Shown: positions 50,803 to 60,500, counted from the first letter of the stretch. The stretch: 64,000 nucleotides of DNA from a bacterium (Candidatus Blackallbacteria) CG13_big_fil_rev_8_21_14_2_50_49_14 (GCA_002783405.1 PFGG01000073.1:26801-90800), one strand, 5' to 3'. The notes: generated from the sequence alone by a model not told the origin. Numbers and translations are program-made.

Positions 50803-51480
50803 ATGATACAAACTTTGCCCACTACCACTCAAACCTTTCAAACCGCTCAACCACCGGCAGCCAAGTCGCCCGTGGAAAAAAAGCCTCAAACCCTCAATGA
50901 ACACAAAGAGGGTCTGACGGATCGTTTGGTAAGATACGCCAATTATGGCGTTGGGGCTGCAGGTTCAGCCGCAGGCATGCTGGCCTTCCCGCATCAAATC
51001 GCTCAGAATGCCCCGCGTCTGATCCAAGGTACTACAAGTTTTGCCAAGACGATGCAAGCCCTGGGTCAAGCCCACCCGCTTTTAAGCTCAGGTGCAAAAA
51101 TCATGAGCAGTGGTGCACTGAAACTCGCCAAAGGAACCCAAGTCGTCTCTAAATTTTCGACAGTGGTTATGCAAACCCCTGTGATCGGCAAACTGACAAG
51201 CCCAGCCATGGCCAAAACCATGACCACCAAAGTTTTACCAGCAGCCAACGCGGCGGGTGCTGCATTCGCAATTGCAGATAACTCTCTGCGTCTGATTCGG
51301 GCTCGAGAGGCTCACAATACCACTGGCCAGGTTCTTGCCGGTGCTCAGATTGGGCTGAACCTGATCTCTGGGATAGCAGGATTTCTCCCCGGCAAAGCCC
51401 AATGGGTTGCGGCGGGTGCAGGCTTGAGCGGTTTAGGCCTAGAGCTGGCGCACCAATGGGGCGGCCTGGGTAAAAATTAA
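50803..51480 (+). CDS. Gly/Ala-rich hypothetical protein
   Basis: 225 residues with AAAGGAG eight bases before the ATG. The first ~35 residues are Thr/Gln/Pro-rich and probably disordered (MIQTLPTTTQTFQTAQPP). Then follow several small-residue hydrophobic helices (YGVGAAGSAAGMLAF, AGAQIGLNLISGIAGFLPG, AAGAGLSGLGLEL) of glycine-zipper type. No catalytic motif. A protein with a similar layout is cut by the window edge at 63482-64000. It may be membrane-associated or pore-like. It shares TTAA stop bases with the following gene (4-bp convergent overlap). Confidence 0.7.
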   Translation: MIQTLPTTTQTFQTAQPPAAKSPVEKKPQTLNEHKEGLTDRLVRYANYGVGAAGSAAGMLAFPHQIAQNAPRLIQGTTSFAKTMQALGQAHPLLSSGAKIMSSGALKLAKGTQVVSKFSTVVMQTPVIGKLTSPAMAKTMTTKVLPAANAAGAAFAIADNSLRLIRAREAHNTTGQVLAGAQIGLNLISGIAGFLPGKAQWVAAGAGLSGLGLELAHQWGGLGKN

Positions 51481-53093
51481 CGCCAGCCATCATCCGTTTG
51501 CGGTAAAAAGCTCGTTGCTGATGCACTGGCCAAGGCCTTTCGATACTCATCAGGAATCTCATTATTAAAAAATGCACCCGGCTTCAAATAGGCATAAATC
51601 TGATCATAGTGAAGTACCATGGCAGGACTGACACGGCGGTGCACATGACGAGGACGCAGTTTTTTCAAATCAGACAAACCCATTGCGCCCAAAATTTCAG
51701 CTGCACTTTCAATCGTCTTGGCCTGGAACATTTTGACCCGCTGCCTTTTGTCACCCACATGCAGACCCGCCACCAAATGGGGGTCCTGGGTGGCCACACC
51801 TGTCGGACAATCATTGGTATTGCAGCGTAAAGCCTGAATACAACCGATCGAAATCATCATGGCACGGGCAGAATTTAAGAGATCTGCACCAATCGCAATT
51901 TTGCTGATTAAATCAAAACCGGTGGTGATTTTTCCTGAATAAATCACACGGATTTGATCCCGCAGGCCAAAGCCCATCAGACAATTGTGTACAAAGACAA
52001 GTCCTTCTACCCCCGGAACGCCAATACTGTTTGAGAATTCGAGTGGGGCAGCTCCCGTTCCCCCTTCTGAACCATCCACAGTGATAAAATCTGGAAGAAT
52101 GCCTGTTTCTTGCATGGCCTTGCAAATGGCTACAAATTCATGGTTTTTACCCAAACAGAGTTTAAAACCAACAGGCTTGCCCCCCGAAAGATCCCGCAGT
52201 TTTTGAATAAACTGAACCATTTCCAAAGGAGTACTGAAGGCACTGTGTTGGGGAGGTGACAATACATCCTGGCCCATGGGTACATGTCGGATTTCGCTGA
52301 TTTCAGGGGTTACTTTTTGAGCAGGTAAAATCCCACCATGCCCCGGTTTTGCCCCTTGGGAAAGTTTTATTTCGATCATTTTCACCTGGGGTAAAACTGC
52401 TTTTTCAGCAAACATTTCAGCTGAAAAGGTTCCCTCTGGCGTACGGCAGCCGAAATAACCCGTGCCGATCTGCCAAATCAAATCACCACCGGGTTCAAGA
52501 TGATAGGGACTCAAGCCCCCTTCACCTGTATTATGGGCAAAATTCCCGTCTTTTGCACCGCCATTCAAGGCTAAAATCGCATTTTTACTCAGCGAACCAT
52601 AGCTCATTGCAGAAATATTGAGAATACTGGCGTCATAGGGTTGTTTACAATCCTTGCCACCCACCCAAACGCGCAAGGAGACCGGGTCAACATGCACGGG
52701 TAAAATTGAGTGGGAAACCCATTCATAGCCCATTTCATAAACATCCAACTGGGTGCCAAAGGGCAAAGTACTCACATCATTTTTGGCACGTTGGTAAATC
52801 AAAGAACGCTGCAAGCGGTTAAAAGGAGCCCCATTGGTATTGGACTCAATAAAATACTGATTGATCTCAGGGCGAATCAACTCCAATAAATAGCGCATAT
52901 TCCCCAAAATTGGGAAATTTCTACGAATGGTTTGCTTGGTCTGCAAGGCATCTACCAACCCTATCACAATCAGCCCACCCAAAATCAGGCTTAAAGTGGA
53001 ATGAAAAGGATAATAAAGGGGGGGTAAAATTAAATAGCCCAAGCCAATGATGACAAGCGAAACCCCTACGCCTATGAAAAATAGTTTTCTCAT
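51477..53093 (-). CDS. Membrane-anchored GltB-like FMN protein (glutamate synthase domain)
   Basis: 538 residues. Two hydrophobic segments at the N-terminus, then the FMN-binding core of the glutamate synthase large subunit: KPGHGGILPAQKV, VDGSEGGTGAAPLEFSN and the [3Fe-4S] ligands at CIQALRCNTNDC. It lacks the amidotransferase domain and the GXGXG repeats, so it cannot be a complete GOGAT. Such proteins occur widely and may be ammonia- or ferredoxin-dependent redox enzymes of unknown substrate. Confidence 0.88.
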   Translation of the reverse strand: MRKLFFIGVGVSLVIIGLGYLILPPLYYPFHSTLSLILGGLIVIGLVDALQTKQTIRRNFPILGNMRYLLELIRPEINQYFIESNTNGAPFNRLQRSLIYQRAKNDVSTLPFGTQLDVYEMGYEWVSHSILPVHVDPVSLRVWVGGKDCKQPYDASILNISAMSYGSLSKNAILALNGGAKDGNFAHNTGEGGLSPYHLEPGGDLIWQIGTGYFGCRTPEGTFSAEMFAEKAVLPQVKMIEIKLSQGAKPGHGGILPAQKVTPEISEIRHVPMGQDVLSPPQHSAFSTPLEMVQFIQKLRDLSGGKPVGFKLCLGKNHEFVAICKAMQETGILPDFITVDGSEGGTGAAPLEFSNSIGVPGVEGLVFVHNCLMGFGLRDQIRVIYSGKITTGFDLISKIAIGADLLNSARAMMISIGCIQALRCNTNDCPTGVATQDPHLVAGLHVGDKRQRVKMFQAKTIESAAEILGAMGLSDLKKLRPRHVHRRVSPAMVLHYDQIYAYLKPGAFFNNEIPDEYRKALASASATSFLPQTDDGWR

Positions 53094-53221
53094 TCTTCCT
53101 GTCCCTTCAGCAAAATACGCTCACAGTTTCAGAAATACTAAAACTGAACCCTATGGATTTTGTTCAGTTTACCCCAAGCAGAATTTTTTTTCACCTCAGC
53201 GTTGATTTCTACGAGAGTGGT

Positions 53222-53250
53222 TCGACAGCAATTCCATCAAAAGGTATACT
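53222..53250 (+). promoter_or_regulatory. Sigma-70 promoter of the H-NOX operon
   Basis: TCGACA, exactly 17 bp, TATACT: one mismatch in each box from TTGACA and TATAAT. The start would fall about 40 bases before the H-NOX ATG. Confidence 0.65.
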
Positions 53251-53294
53251 AAAGTCACTCTAAATTTTCAAGCGTAGAAGCAGGAATGAATGCC

Positions 53295-53855
53295 ATGTAT
53301 GGAATTGTCAATAAAGCCCTGAAAGCCATGATTCTCGCCCAGGAAGGTCAGGAGGTCTGGGAACAGATTCTCGACAAAGCGGGCTTGGAAAATCCTGTTT
53401 TTATTGGTACAGACAATTATCCTGACGAATGGACCTATCGCCTGGCCAGTACAGCCAGCGAAAAATTAAATCTACCGCTCAACACCCTGCTCGGCAAATT
53501 TGGAGAGTTTTGGGCCACCCATACAGCGGTTGAAGAATATCCTGAACTAATGGCCACAGGGGGAGGCAACCTGAAAGATTTTCTGATCAACCTGCCCAAT
53601 TTCCACACCCAAGTGGTTTTAATGCTTCCCCAACTTGAACCCCCAGATTTTCAATGCGAGGTCATCTCAGAAATCTGTTTGCATATGCATTACTTCAGTA
53701 CGCGACAAGGCTTGGCGCCTTTTGCGCTGGGTATTTTTAAAGGTTTGGGCAAAGTCTTCCAGGAAAATATTCAAGTCAAACACATTGAACAAATTTCAGA
53801 AGCGCAAGACCATGATGTGTTTGAAATATCATGGTCTCAATCCCGATCCGAATGA
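53295..53855 (+). CDS. H-NOX haem nitric-oxide/oxygen-binding protein
   Basis: 186 residues from the ATG at 53295 (AGGA nine bases before). The opening MYGIVNKAL fits H-NOX N-termini. The proximal haem ligand is His104 in LPNFHTQVVLMLPQLEPPDF. The YxSxR haem-propionate motif is YFSTR (Tyr133, Ser135, Arg137). Bacterial H-NOX proteins bind NO and modulate a partner kinase or cyclase. The partner here is the hybrid kinase whose ATG overlaps this stop. Whether O2 also binds cannot be judged. Confidence 0.92.
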   Translation: MYGIVNKALKAMILAQEGQEVWEQILDKAGLENPVFIGTDNYPDEWTYRLASTASEKLNLPLNTLLGKFGEFWATHTAVEEYPELMATGGGNLKDFLINLPNFHTQVVLMLPQLEPPDFQCEVISEICLHMHYFSTRQGLAPFALGIFKGLGKVFQENIQVKHIEQISEAQDHDVFEISWSQSRSE

Positions 53856-56800
53856 GCCAAGGGTTTACCCTTCCAGCTGAAACCTGGGACAGCATTTTTC
53901 CCTTTTATATCTTGCTGGATCAGGAACTGACGCTGCTTGAAGCAGGGTCTGTTCTGCTGAAAACACATCCCTTTCTGCAAATAGGTGATTCCTTCTTTCA
54001 ACACTTCAAGATCAAACGACCGCCAGGGCTTCAGCCCAATTTTAAGAATCTTTGTCAATTATTGAATCATATTTTGGTCTTGGAAAGTTTCTCAAGCCCA
54101 ATGCTTTTGCGCACCCAGGTACTCCAATTGCATGAGCCAGAGCGGCTTTTATTATTGGCTTCCCCTTGGTTTACAGAAGCAGAAGAACTCAAAAAAATGG
54201 GAATTACTCTTCAGGACTTACCCAAACATCACCCCGCCTGGGACTTTCTTACGCTATTACAGATCCAGAGATCCGCTTTGCGCGATGCCAAGGAATTGGC
54301 TTCACTCTTACAATCCCAACAAAAGGGGTTAAAAGAAATCAATCAAAAACTGCTGAGTCAAGAAGCCGAAGCCCGTAAATTGGCCTTGATCGCAGCGCAC
54401 ACCGAAAACCTGGTGATTTTAACGGATAACCAAGCCCAAATCGAATGGGTCAACCCCGCTTTCGAAAGACTGACAGGATATCAACTGGATGAAGTCAAAG
54501 GCAAAAAACCTGGAAACTTTTTGCAAGGGCCTGAAACAGATCTTGAAACGGTGGGCTCTATGTCCCGTCAACTTCAGGCGGGAATGCCTTTCAGCGCTGA
54601 ATTGATAAACTACACAAAAATGGGCAGCAAATACTGGGTATCGATTGAGGTCAGGCCCGTTCATGATGAGCAGGGAAAAATTATCCATTTTATGGCCCTC
54701 GAAAGTGATATTACCCAACGCAAACAAGCAGAAGAAGAGCTCGCACGCTACAGCCGTGCCTTGCAAAGATTGCAGGGCCTCTCAACGGAACTAGAAAAGA
54801 GTTTAGAAGATAAAATCAGAGGCATTCTTGAAATTGGCTTGGAAACCTTTGGACTGGAAATGGGAATTCTCAGTCAAATTCAAAAAAATGAGTACCGGGT
54901 CTGCTATTTTCAAGCCAAACCCGAGATACCCTCGATTGCTGAAGGTAGCCTATTTGAGTTGGAACGCACTTATTGTCAAAAAGTGGTCAAAGACAAGAAG
55001 CCTTATTTTTTTGCTCAAGACTCCCAGTCAGCCTATCGGCAGCATCCCTGCTATCGCGATACAGGCCTAAATGGTTATATTGGAAGCCCTGTATATATTG
55101 GCCCCCAAATTTTTGGAACACTCAATTTTTCAGCAAAAATAGCCTCTCGCCCCCTCACAGAACGGGATGCTGAAATTATCAGTTTGTTTTCGCGTTGGAT
55201 TGGATTTGAGCTTTTAAGAAATCAAGACCTGATTGAACTGGCAAACGCAAAAGAAAAAGCAGAATCATCAAATCAAATGAAAACTGAATTTATTGCCAGT
55301 ATCAGCCACGAAATTCGAACGCCACTGAATGCCATTGTGGGTATGAGTGAACTGATGCAGGAAACAGTTTTAAACGCTGAACAAAAAGAATTTATGAGTA
55401 CCATTTGGTCAGGTTCACAGTCTTTACTGCATCTGATCAATGATTTATTGGATGTCTCAAAAATTGAAGCCGGACAGGTGGATATCGAAACGATTGAATT
55501 TGATCCGCTCCAGATCGGTTCTCAAACCCTGCAGATCCTGCAATCAAGGGCGCAGAGTAAAAAGCTCGATTTTTGGTTTATCTGCACCCCCAGCCCTGCC
55601 CCTTTGGTATTGGGAGATCCAAACAGAATTCGTCAAATTCTCTTAAATTTAATCACCAATGCGATCAAATTTACAGATCAGGGTTCGGTCATTTTAAGGC
55701 TCAAGTGGAAAGCAAGCCCCGAAAATAGTATTCAACTCAGCTTTGAGGTAGAAGATACGGGCATCGGGATTCCCCCGAAATCTCAATCTCTGATCTTTGA
55801 AAAATTCACCCAGGTGCATGAACACAGCCGTAAAATGGGAGGCTTGGGCATGGGGCTGAATATCTCCCTGCTGCTTGCCACAGCAATGGGAGGAGCCCTC
55901 TCCTTTGATTCTGAACCTAACCAGGGCTCTATTTTTCGCTTTGAAATTACGCTCCCCCTGCTCAAAGCGGCAGAACCCATCAATAGCTCAGCCTTACCCG
56001 AAATTCAAATTATTGCGTCGACCCCAAGAAAGGCTCTGATTCAAGCCAGCCTTGAAGCCTGGGGGCTAAAAACCCAGATTCACGCTGAAAATCCAGAACC
56101 CAAGCCAACTCAAATCATGGTCTTGGATCTGAGTCTGCCCACAGAGATAATCGACAAACAGCTCCAAAAGTTAGGGTTGTCCCACACAAAAGGAATGCTT
56201 CTTTCGGATCCAAAATCAGAGTCGAAACATGAAGAATTGCTTTCTGCTCAAAACTTACACTGGATTCACCCCCCTTTTATTCCTGAGGACGTGGCTGAAT
56301 TTTTTCAATTCAACGCAAAACCAGAAACAGGCAAAACAATTGAACCCCATCTGGGTTCTGAACATCCTAAATTTCAGAAATCGCCCCATATCCTCTTGGT
56401 AGAAGACAATCCTGAAAACCAACTCCTGGCAAAGCGTTGGCTGGAGCTTGAAGGATACCGTACCACCAGCGCTCTCAACGGAATAGAAGCAATCCAGGCT
56501 TATCAGGAGATGAATTTTGAGCTGATTCTAATGGATATTCAAATGCCTAAAATGAATGGCTTAGATGCCAGCCAAAAAATTCGAGAGCTGGAGGCCCAAT
56601 CAGGCAGGCAGCGTACCCCCATCATTGCGTTCACAGCCCATGCGGTCGCCCATTATCGAAAGGAAGCTTTTGAAATGGGCATGGATGACTATATGACCAA
56701 ACCTATTCGCCGTGAAAGATTGGTTTCGATCTTAAATAAATGGATCGATACTCAGATCCATATCTTGGTGATCGATGATGACCCCTTAAACCATACGCTG

Positions 56801-57448
56801 ATTGAAGCCTATCTGCGCGGTCAAAACAATCTCGCCATTGAAAAAGCATTGACCGCTGCTCAAGGCGCAAAAATGCTTGAAAAAAAAGCATTTTCGCTGA
56901 TTCTCTTAGATATGGAAATGCCTGGAAAAAATGGCTATCACTTTGCCAGAGAACTCAAACAAATCAAGAAATTCCAGCAGCTTCCCATTCTTGCCATTAC
57001 AGGGCACCGAGGCGAAAATGAACGCCAGAAATGTTTGGAGGCTGGCGCTTCAGAGTTTCTTGAAAAACCCTTCTCTAAAACCGAGCTTCTGGAACGCATG
57101 AGGCAGATCTTAAGCCCCCCCTTGCCAAGTAACGAAAAAAAGCAAATCATCGTAGACCCTGAAATTGCTGACTTAATTCCCATTTTTATTGAAAATATCC
57201 TCAAACAAATTCAAAATCTAGAGCCCAACTTAATCAATCGGGAATGGCGTCCGCTCATGCGTTTTGGACATTCACTCAAAGGCTCAGGTGCAAGTTTTGG
57301 CTTTCAAAGTGTTTCTGATTGGGGTGCGCGGTTAGAAACCGCAGCCCTTCAGGAAAATTTCGCAAGCTATTCAGAGCACTTTAAGGCCCTTGAAAATTTT
57401 CTCAAACAGGTGGATTGGGCTCCTGGAGAGACACAAGTCCTTGAATAA
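53852..57448 (+). CDS. HNOBA-containing hybrid histidine kinase (H-NOX partner)
   Basis: 1198 residues from the ATG overlapping the H-NOX stop. Domains in order: HNOBA (about 20-170, with LLLLASPWFTEAEELKKMG then LQDLPKHHPAWDF), a coiled coil, PAS/PAC (about 180-300), GAF (about 310-465), HisKA with His486 in ISHEIRTPLNAI, then HATPase with N-box NLITNAIKF and DTGIGIP. A degenerate receiver-like stretch (about 715-820) follows, then two receivers with Asp895 (ILMDIQMPK) and Asp1020 (ILLDMEMPG), and an HPt domain with His1140 in HSLKGSG. It should be a complete internal phosphorelay. No membrane segment, so cytoplasmic. Confidence 0.92.
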   Translation: MSQGFTLPAETWDSIFPFYILLDQELTLLEAGSVLLKTHPFLQIGDSFFQHFKIKRPPGLQPNFKNLCQLLNHILVLESFSSPMLLRTQVLQLHEPERLLLLASPWFTEAEELKKMGITLQDLPKHHPAWDFLTLLQIQRSALRDAKELASLLQSQQKGLKEINQKLLSQEAEARKLALIAAHTENLVILTDNQAQIEWVNPAFERLTGYQLDEVKGKKPGNFLQGPETDLETVGSMSRQLQAGMPFSAELINYTKMGSKYWVSIEVRPVHDEQGKIIHFMALESDITQRKQAEEELARYSRALQRLQGLSTELEKSLEDKIRGILEIGLETFGLEMGILSQIQKNEYRVCYFQAKPEIPSIAEGSLFELERTYCQKVVKDKKPYFFAQDSQSAYRQHPCYRDTGLNGYIGSPVYIGPQIFGTLNFSAKIASRPLTERDAEIISLFSRWIGFELLRNQDLIELANAKEKAESSNQMKTEFIASISHEIRTPLNAIVGMSELMQETVLNAEQKEFMSTIWSGSQSLLHLINDLLDVSKIEAGQVDIETIEFDPLQIGSQTLQILQSRAQSKKLDFWFICTPSPAPLVLGDPNRIRQILLNLITNAIKFTDQGSVILRLKWKASPENSIQLSFEVEDTGIGIPPKSQSLIFEKFTQVHEHSRKMGGLGMGLNISLLLATAMGGALSFDSEPNQGSIFRFEITLPLLKAAEPINSSALPEIQIIASTPRKALIQASLEAWGLKTQIHAENPEPKPTQIMVLDLSLPTEIIDKQLQKLGLSHTKGMLLSDPKSESKHEELLSAQNLHWIHPPFIPEDVAEFFQFNAKPETGKTIEPHLGSEHPKFQKSPHILLVEDNPENQLLAKRWLELEGYRTTSALNGIEAIQAYQEMNFELILMDIQMPKMNGLDASQKIRELEAQSGRQRTPIIAFTAHAVAHYRKEAFEMGMDDYMTKPIRRERLVSILNKWIDTQIHILVIDDDPLNHTLIEAYLRGQNNLAIEKALTAAQGAKMLEKKAFSLILLDMEMPGKNGYHFARELKQIKKFQQLPILAITGHRGENERQKCLEAGASEFLEKPFSKTELLERMRQILSPPLPSNEKKQIIVDPEIADLIPIFIENILKQIQNLEPNLINREWRPLMRFGHSLKGSGASFGFQSVSDWGARLETAALQENFASYSEHFKALENFLKQVDWAPGETQVLE

Positions 57449-57482
57449 TGTGGCTAATAAAAGCCTAAATAAAGGTTAAGTT

Positions 57483-57510
57483 TAAGTTAAAATATCTGAA
57501 ATTTAACTTA
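57483..57510. repeat. 9-bp AT-rich inverted repeat after the hybrid kinase gene
   Basis: TAAGTTAAA and TTTAACTTA around a 10-base loop lie 35 bases after the stop. It lacks GC pairs and a T-run, so it is a weak terminator at best. Confidence 0.3.
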
Positions 57511-57628
57511 TAAATAAATCCACAGAAATCGTCTCAAAAAACCTGAAAATAAAAAAATATCCCCACAAACCCCGATCACAAAACCCTTCCATAAAAAGGC
57601 AAGATTGGGCCAGTCACAGGCTGAAGAG

Positions 57629-57656
57629 GTGACATTCATACCGCACATGGTATAAT
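57629..57656 (+). promoter_or_regulatory. Sigma-70 promoter of the LysM/M23 gene
   Basis: GTGACA, 16 bp, TATAAT. The -10 is perfect and the -35 has one mismatch. The predicted start is about 60 bases before the ATG. Confidence 0.65.
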
Positions 57657-57722
57657 GCCTTTCATTAATGTGATTTTAATCACGCAGCCTTCCACTGGAT
57701 ACACTCACATCACAGCATCCAA

Positions 57723-58985
57723 ATGGAACACAATAAAACCGTAATTACGGAAAGGATCGTTGCAAAGTCTATGCAGACTAACTTTCCCTCACATGAAACC
57801 CCACTTTTTCCCGAATTGGATCAACTCTTTAATGAAATTCATTCTCAATGGGAAACTGAAATTCAAGCGCTGACTGTGCCTGCGCCTCAAATTCAAAGCC
57901 TCGCTACTCCCGACCCCATCCGCACAGTAAAAACCTCCTCACGCAGCCCTTTACTCACCCCTTCCCGCAAAAGAAAAACCCGTCGCCGCCAAAACTTTCG
58001 TCTTTCCTTACCCAACCCCAAGCTAATGGCAAAAACCGCTGCAGGTCTGTTGCTCGTAAGCAGCGCAGTTTCAGGTTTTCAATGGCTGAAAGCACAACAG
58101 AACAGCACACCCACCCAAAAAATTCGGCGTGTGATGGCCCAAAATACCCAAACAAAAGTTGCTGCGTTTCGGAAAGAAGTTGCTGAAGGCAACCATTTCA
58201 TGACCGAGAGCGATAAACCTGTTCAGTATATTGTTCAGGAAGGCGATACCGTCTCAAAACTGGCGCGTAAATTTCACGTCAACCCCAATACAATTATCAA
58301 GAACAATGACCGTAAAAAACTTAAAGCTGATCGCATGAAACCCGGTACACGCCTCACTATTCTGCCGATGGATGGTATTGCCCACCCAGTCGAAAAGGGC
58401 GAAACCATTGCAGAACTTGCAAAACGTTATAAAAAGCCCGTAGAAGAAATTATTGAAGTCAATGATCTGGATAATCCCCATATGATCGTTGAAAATCAAA
58501 AGTTGATTATTCCCAACGCAGTTGAACTGCGCCGTCGTCCCCATGAAAAGCCCCATGTAGCGAGCACCTCACGCAATGGCAAATCAAACCCTGCGGCCGG
58601 GCACTCCTATGCAAAAACAGGCAATCGCCTGTCTTGGCCTTCAGCAGGTATTGTAACCTCTAATTTTGGCTGGCGTTGGTTCCGGATGCATTCCGGCATG
58701 GATGTAGCCGCCCCCGTTGGAACCCCCATTCGGGCGGCAAAAGAAGGCAGAGTCGTTTACAGCGGCTGGATGGGTGGCTATGGCTATGCCGTTGATGTCG
58801 ATCATGGCAATGGCATTATGACCCGTTATGCCCACTGCTCTGAATTGCATGTTCAGGTAGGGCAAAAAATCTATCGGGGCCAGGTTTTGGCTGCGATGGG
58901 TTCTACAGGTCATTCAACAGGCCCCCACCTGCATTTTGAAGTTCATGTCAATGGTCAACAGGTCAATCCCCGCGGGTATTTTTAA
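57723..58985 (+). CDS. LysM-domain M23 metallopeptidase
   Basis: 420 residues. After a basic, Pro-rich N-terminus there is one membrane span at about 100-118 (LMAKTAAGLLLVSSAVSGF). Two LysM domains follow, at about 160-208 (YIVQEGDTVSKLARKFHV) and 215-262 (HPVEKGETIAELAKRYKK). The C-terminal M23 domain keeps zinc-binding and catalytic residues: HSGMDVAAP, HLHFEVH and the GYGYAVDVDHGNG core. It should cut peptidoglycan cross-links outside the inner membrane. The start could also be the ATG at 57771. Confidence 0.93.
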   Translation: MEHNKTVITERIVAKSMQTNFPSHETPLFPELDQLFNEIHSQWETEIQALTVPAPQIQSLATPDPIRTVKTSSRSPLLTPSRKRKTRRRQNFRLSLPNPKLMAKTAAGLLLVSSAVSGFQWLKAQQNSTPTQKIRRVMAQNTQTKVAAFRKEVAEGNHFMTESDKPVQYIVQEGDTVSKLARKFHVNPNTIIKNNDRKKLKADRMKPGTRLTILPMDGIAHPVEKGETIAELAKRYKKPVEEIIEVNDLDNPHMIVENQKLIIPNAVELRRRPHEKPHVASTSRNGKSNPAAGHSYAKTGNRLSWPSAGIVTSNFGWRWFRMHSGMDVAAPVGTPIRAAKEGRVVYSGWMGGYGYAVDVDHGNGIMTRYAHCSELHVQVGQKIYRGQVLAAMGSTGHSTGPHLHFEVHVNGQQVNPRGYF

Positions 58986-58997
58986 AACCACTGCATA

Positions 58998-59049
58998 GCA
59001 AATCCTGCCAGAATCGGTACACAAGCCCCTGCATCCTGGCAGGATTTGC
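58998..59049. promoter_or_regulatory. 14-bp perfect inverted repeat overlapping a promoter region
   Basis: GCAAATCCTGCCAG (58998-59011) is complemented by CTGGCAGGATTTGC (59036-59049). The right arm ends 4 bp before a TATAAT (59053-59058) for the next gene and covers its -35 zone. It may be both the terminator of the M23 gene and an operator for the cyclase gene; no T-run follows. Confidence 0.55.
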
Positions 59050-59052
59050 GTA

Positions 59053-59058
59053 TATAAT
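59053..59058 (+). promoter_or_regulatory. Candidate -10 box (TATAAT) for the diguanylate cyclase/PBP operon
   Basis: A perfect TATAAT 34 bases before the ATG at 59092. The -35 region lies inside the inverted repeat and is not consensus. Confidence 0.4.
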
Positions 59059-59091
59059 ACAGAATCATGCATCTATGGCAGGGAGTGCCAC

Positions 59092-60495
59092 ATGAAAGTG
59101 AATCCATCCAGAGAAAATCTTCTTTTGGCAATCGCATCAATCTGCCTTTTGCTCTGTGCCCTGCTGCTCCATTTTTTAAGACTGAGTTTTGGCGCACTTG
59201 TGCTGGCCTTAATTGGCATTGCGCTCTTGGCGCTTCAGAACAAATACCTTTTGAGACAGACTCTAACAGGCGCAGCTTTGCTTGAAAAAGTACTGCAACA
59301 GGTGCTCAGCGGCCAGGACCCTGATTTTGACAGCTTGCCTGATCACTGGGCCTTGGTGGGAAAAAAACTTAAATCCATCACCACTTATCTTTCTGTCATG
59401 AAACAAAGCATGGAAGATCGGATTGCTCTGCTGGAAGAAAAAAACCAGGAACTGAAAGATCAAAAAAGCACCCTGCAAGAATCCATTGTGGCTCTGCAAC
59501 ATTACCACACCATTCAAGACAAATTCCGTGGCATTTTAGACATCGATGAAATTCTTCAGAATGCAATGGAATTACTGGTTCAGGAAATGTCTCCCAACAA
59601 GGCTTTTTTTCTGAAATTTGATGATGATGCTGAAAATATCAGCGTCTTAAGCCCTGTCGGTGTTCCTTTGCAAGAAAATCAGAAACTGAGTAAAAAAGAA
59701 GCGGCCCAAATGCTTCTGGCCTTCGAAAAACCTGATCAAAGTATTCTGGACTTAAACACGCTTGAAACCCATTCCGCTTTGTATGGCATTCCTTACCAGT
59801 CCTGCCTGATTGCCCGTTTGGTGATCGACAATGAAACTTGGGGTCTGATCTGTGTTCTGGATAAAGAATCCCGCCAGGGCATTGAAGCTTTCGGAGAAAA
59901 AGATCAGATTATCTTGAGCAACCTGACCTCCATTCTTCAGAAAGACTTAAAAAGCGCCCACTTGTTTGAATTGGCAACCACAGACAGTCTTTCGAAACTC
60001 TGTGTTCGTCGCTATTTCGAACGCCGACTGGAAGAAGAAATCCGACGTTCTCAGCGACATCAGTTTGAATTTTGCCTGCTGATGATGGATATTGACTATT
60101 TCAAACGCTTCAACGATACCTATGGCCATTTGGTGGGTGATGAAGTGATCCGGGAAGTTTCCCAGCAGGTCAAAAATCAGGTGCGCAACGGTGTCGATAT
60201 CGTTGCACGTTATGGGGGAGAAGAAATCGTTGTGCTCCTGCCACAAACCCCCCAAGAACACGGCATTGCGGTTGCAGAGCGTATCCGTCAGGCGATTGAA
60301 AGCCTCGATGTTCCGTCCTTGAGTAATACCAAAAACAGTCCCCATGTCACGATCAGTATTGGGGTCGCCGTTTTCCCCCAGCACGGTACCGAACTCAAAG
60401 TTCTCTTTGAAAATGCAGATGCCAGCCTTTACCGGGCCAAGGAAGCGGGTCGCAATCAAGTCTGCACCCATGAGGTTCCTGCCTCGTCAGGTTAA
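59092..60495 (+). CDS. GAF-GGDEF diguanylate cyclase, membrane-anchored
   Basis: 467 residues; GGGAG six bases before the ATG. Two adjacent membrane spans (about 10-50), a coiled coil at about 115-140 (LLEEKNQELKDQKSTLQE), a GAF-like domain and a GGDEF domain with MDIDYFKRFNDTYGHLVGDE and RYGGEEIVVLLP. The last motif residue is Ile instead of Phe, which is usually tolerated. No RxxD inhibitory site. The following PBP1A starts 5 bases after its stop, so c-di-GMP synthesis and wall synthesis share a transcript. Confidence 0.9.
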   Translation: MKVNPSRENLLLAIASICLLLCALLLHFLRLSFGALVLALIGIALLALQNKYLLRQTLTGAALLEKVLQQVLSGQDPDFDSLPDHWALVGKKLKSITTYLSVMKQSMEDRIALLEEKNQELKDQKSTLQESIVALQHYHTIQDKFRGILDIDEILQNAMELLVQEMSPNKAFFLKFDDDAENISVLSPVGVPLQENQKLSKKEAAQMLLAFEKPDQSILDLNTLETHSALYGIPYQSCLIARLVIDNETWGLICVLDKESRQGIEAFGEKDQIILSNLTSILQKDLKSAHLFELATTDSLSKLCVRRYFERRLEEEIRRSQRHQFEFCLLMMDIDYFKRFNDTYGHLVGDEVIREVSQQVKNQVRNGVDIVARYGGEEIVVLLPQTPQEHGIAVAERIRQAIESLDVPSLSNTKNSPHVTISIGVAVFPQHGTELKVLFENADASLYRAKEAGRNQVCTHEVPASSG

Positions 60496-60500
60496 GTCAC

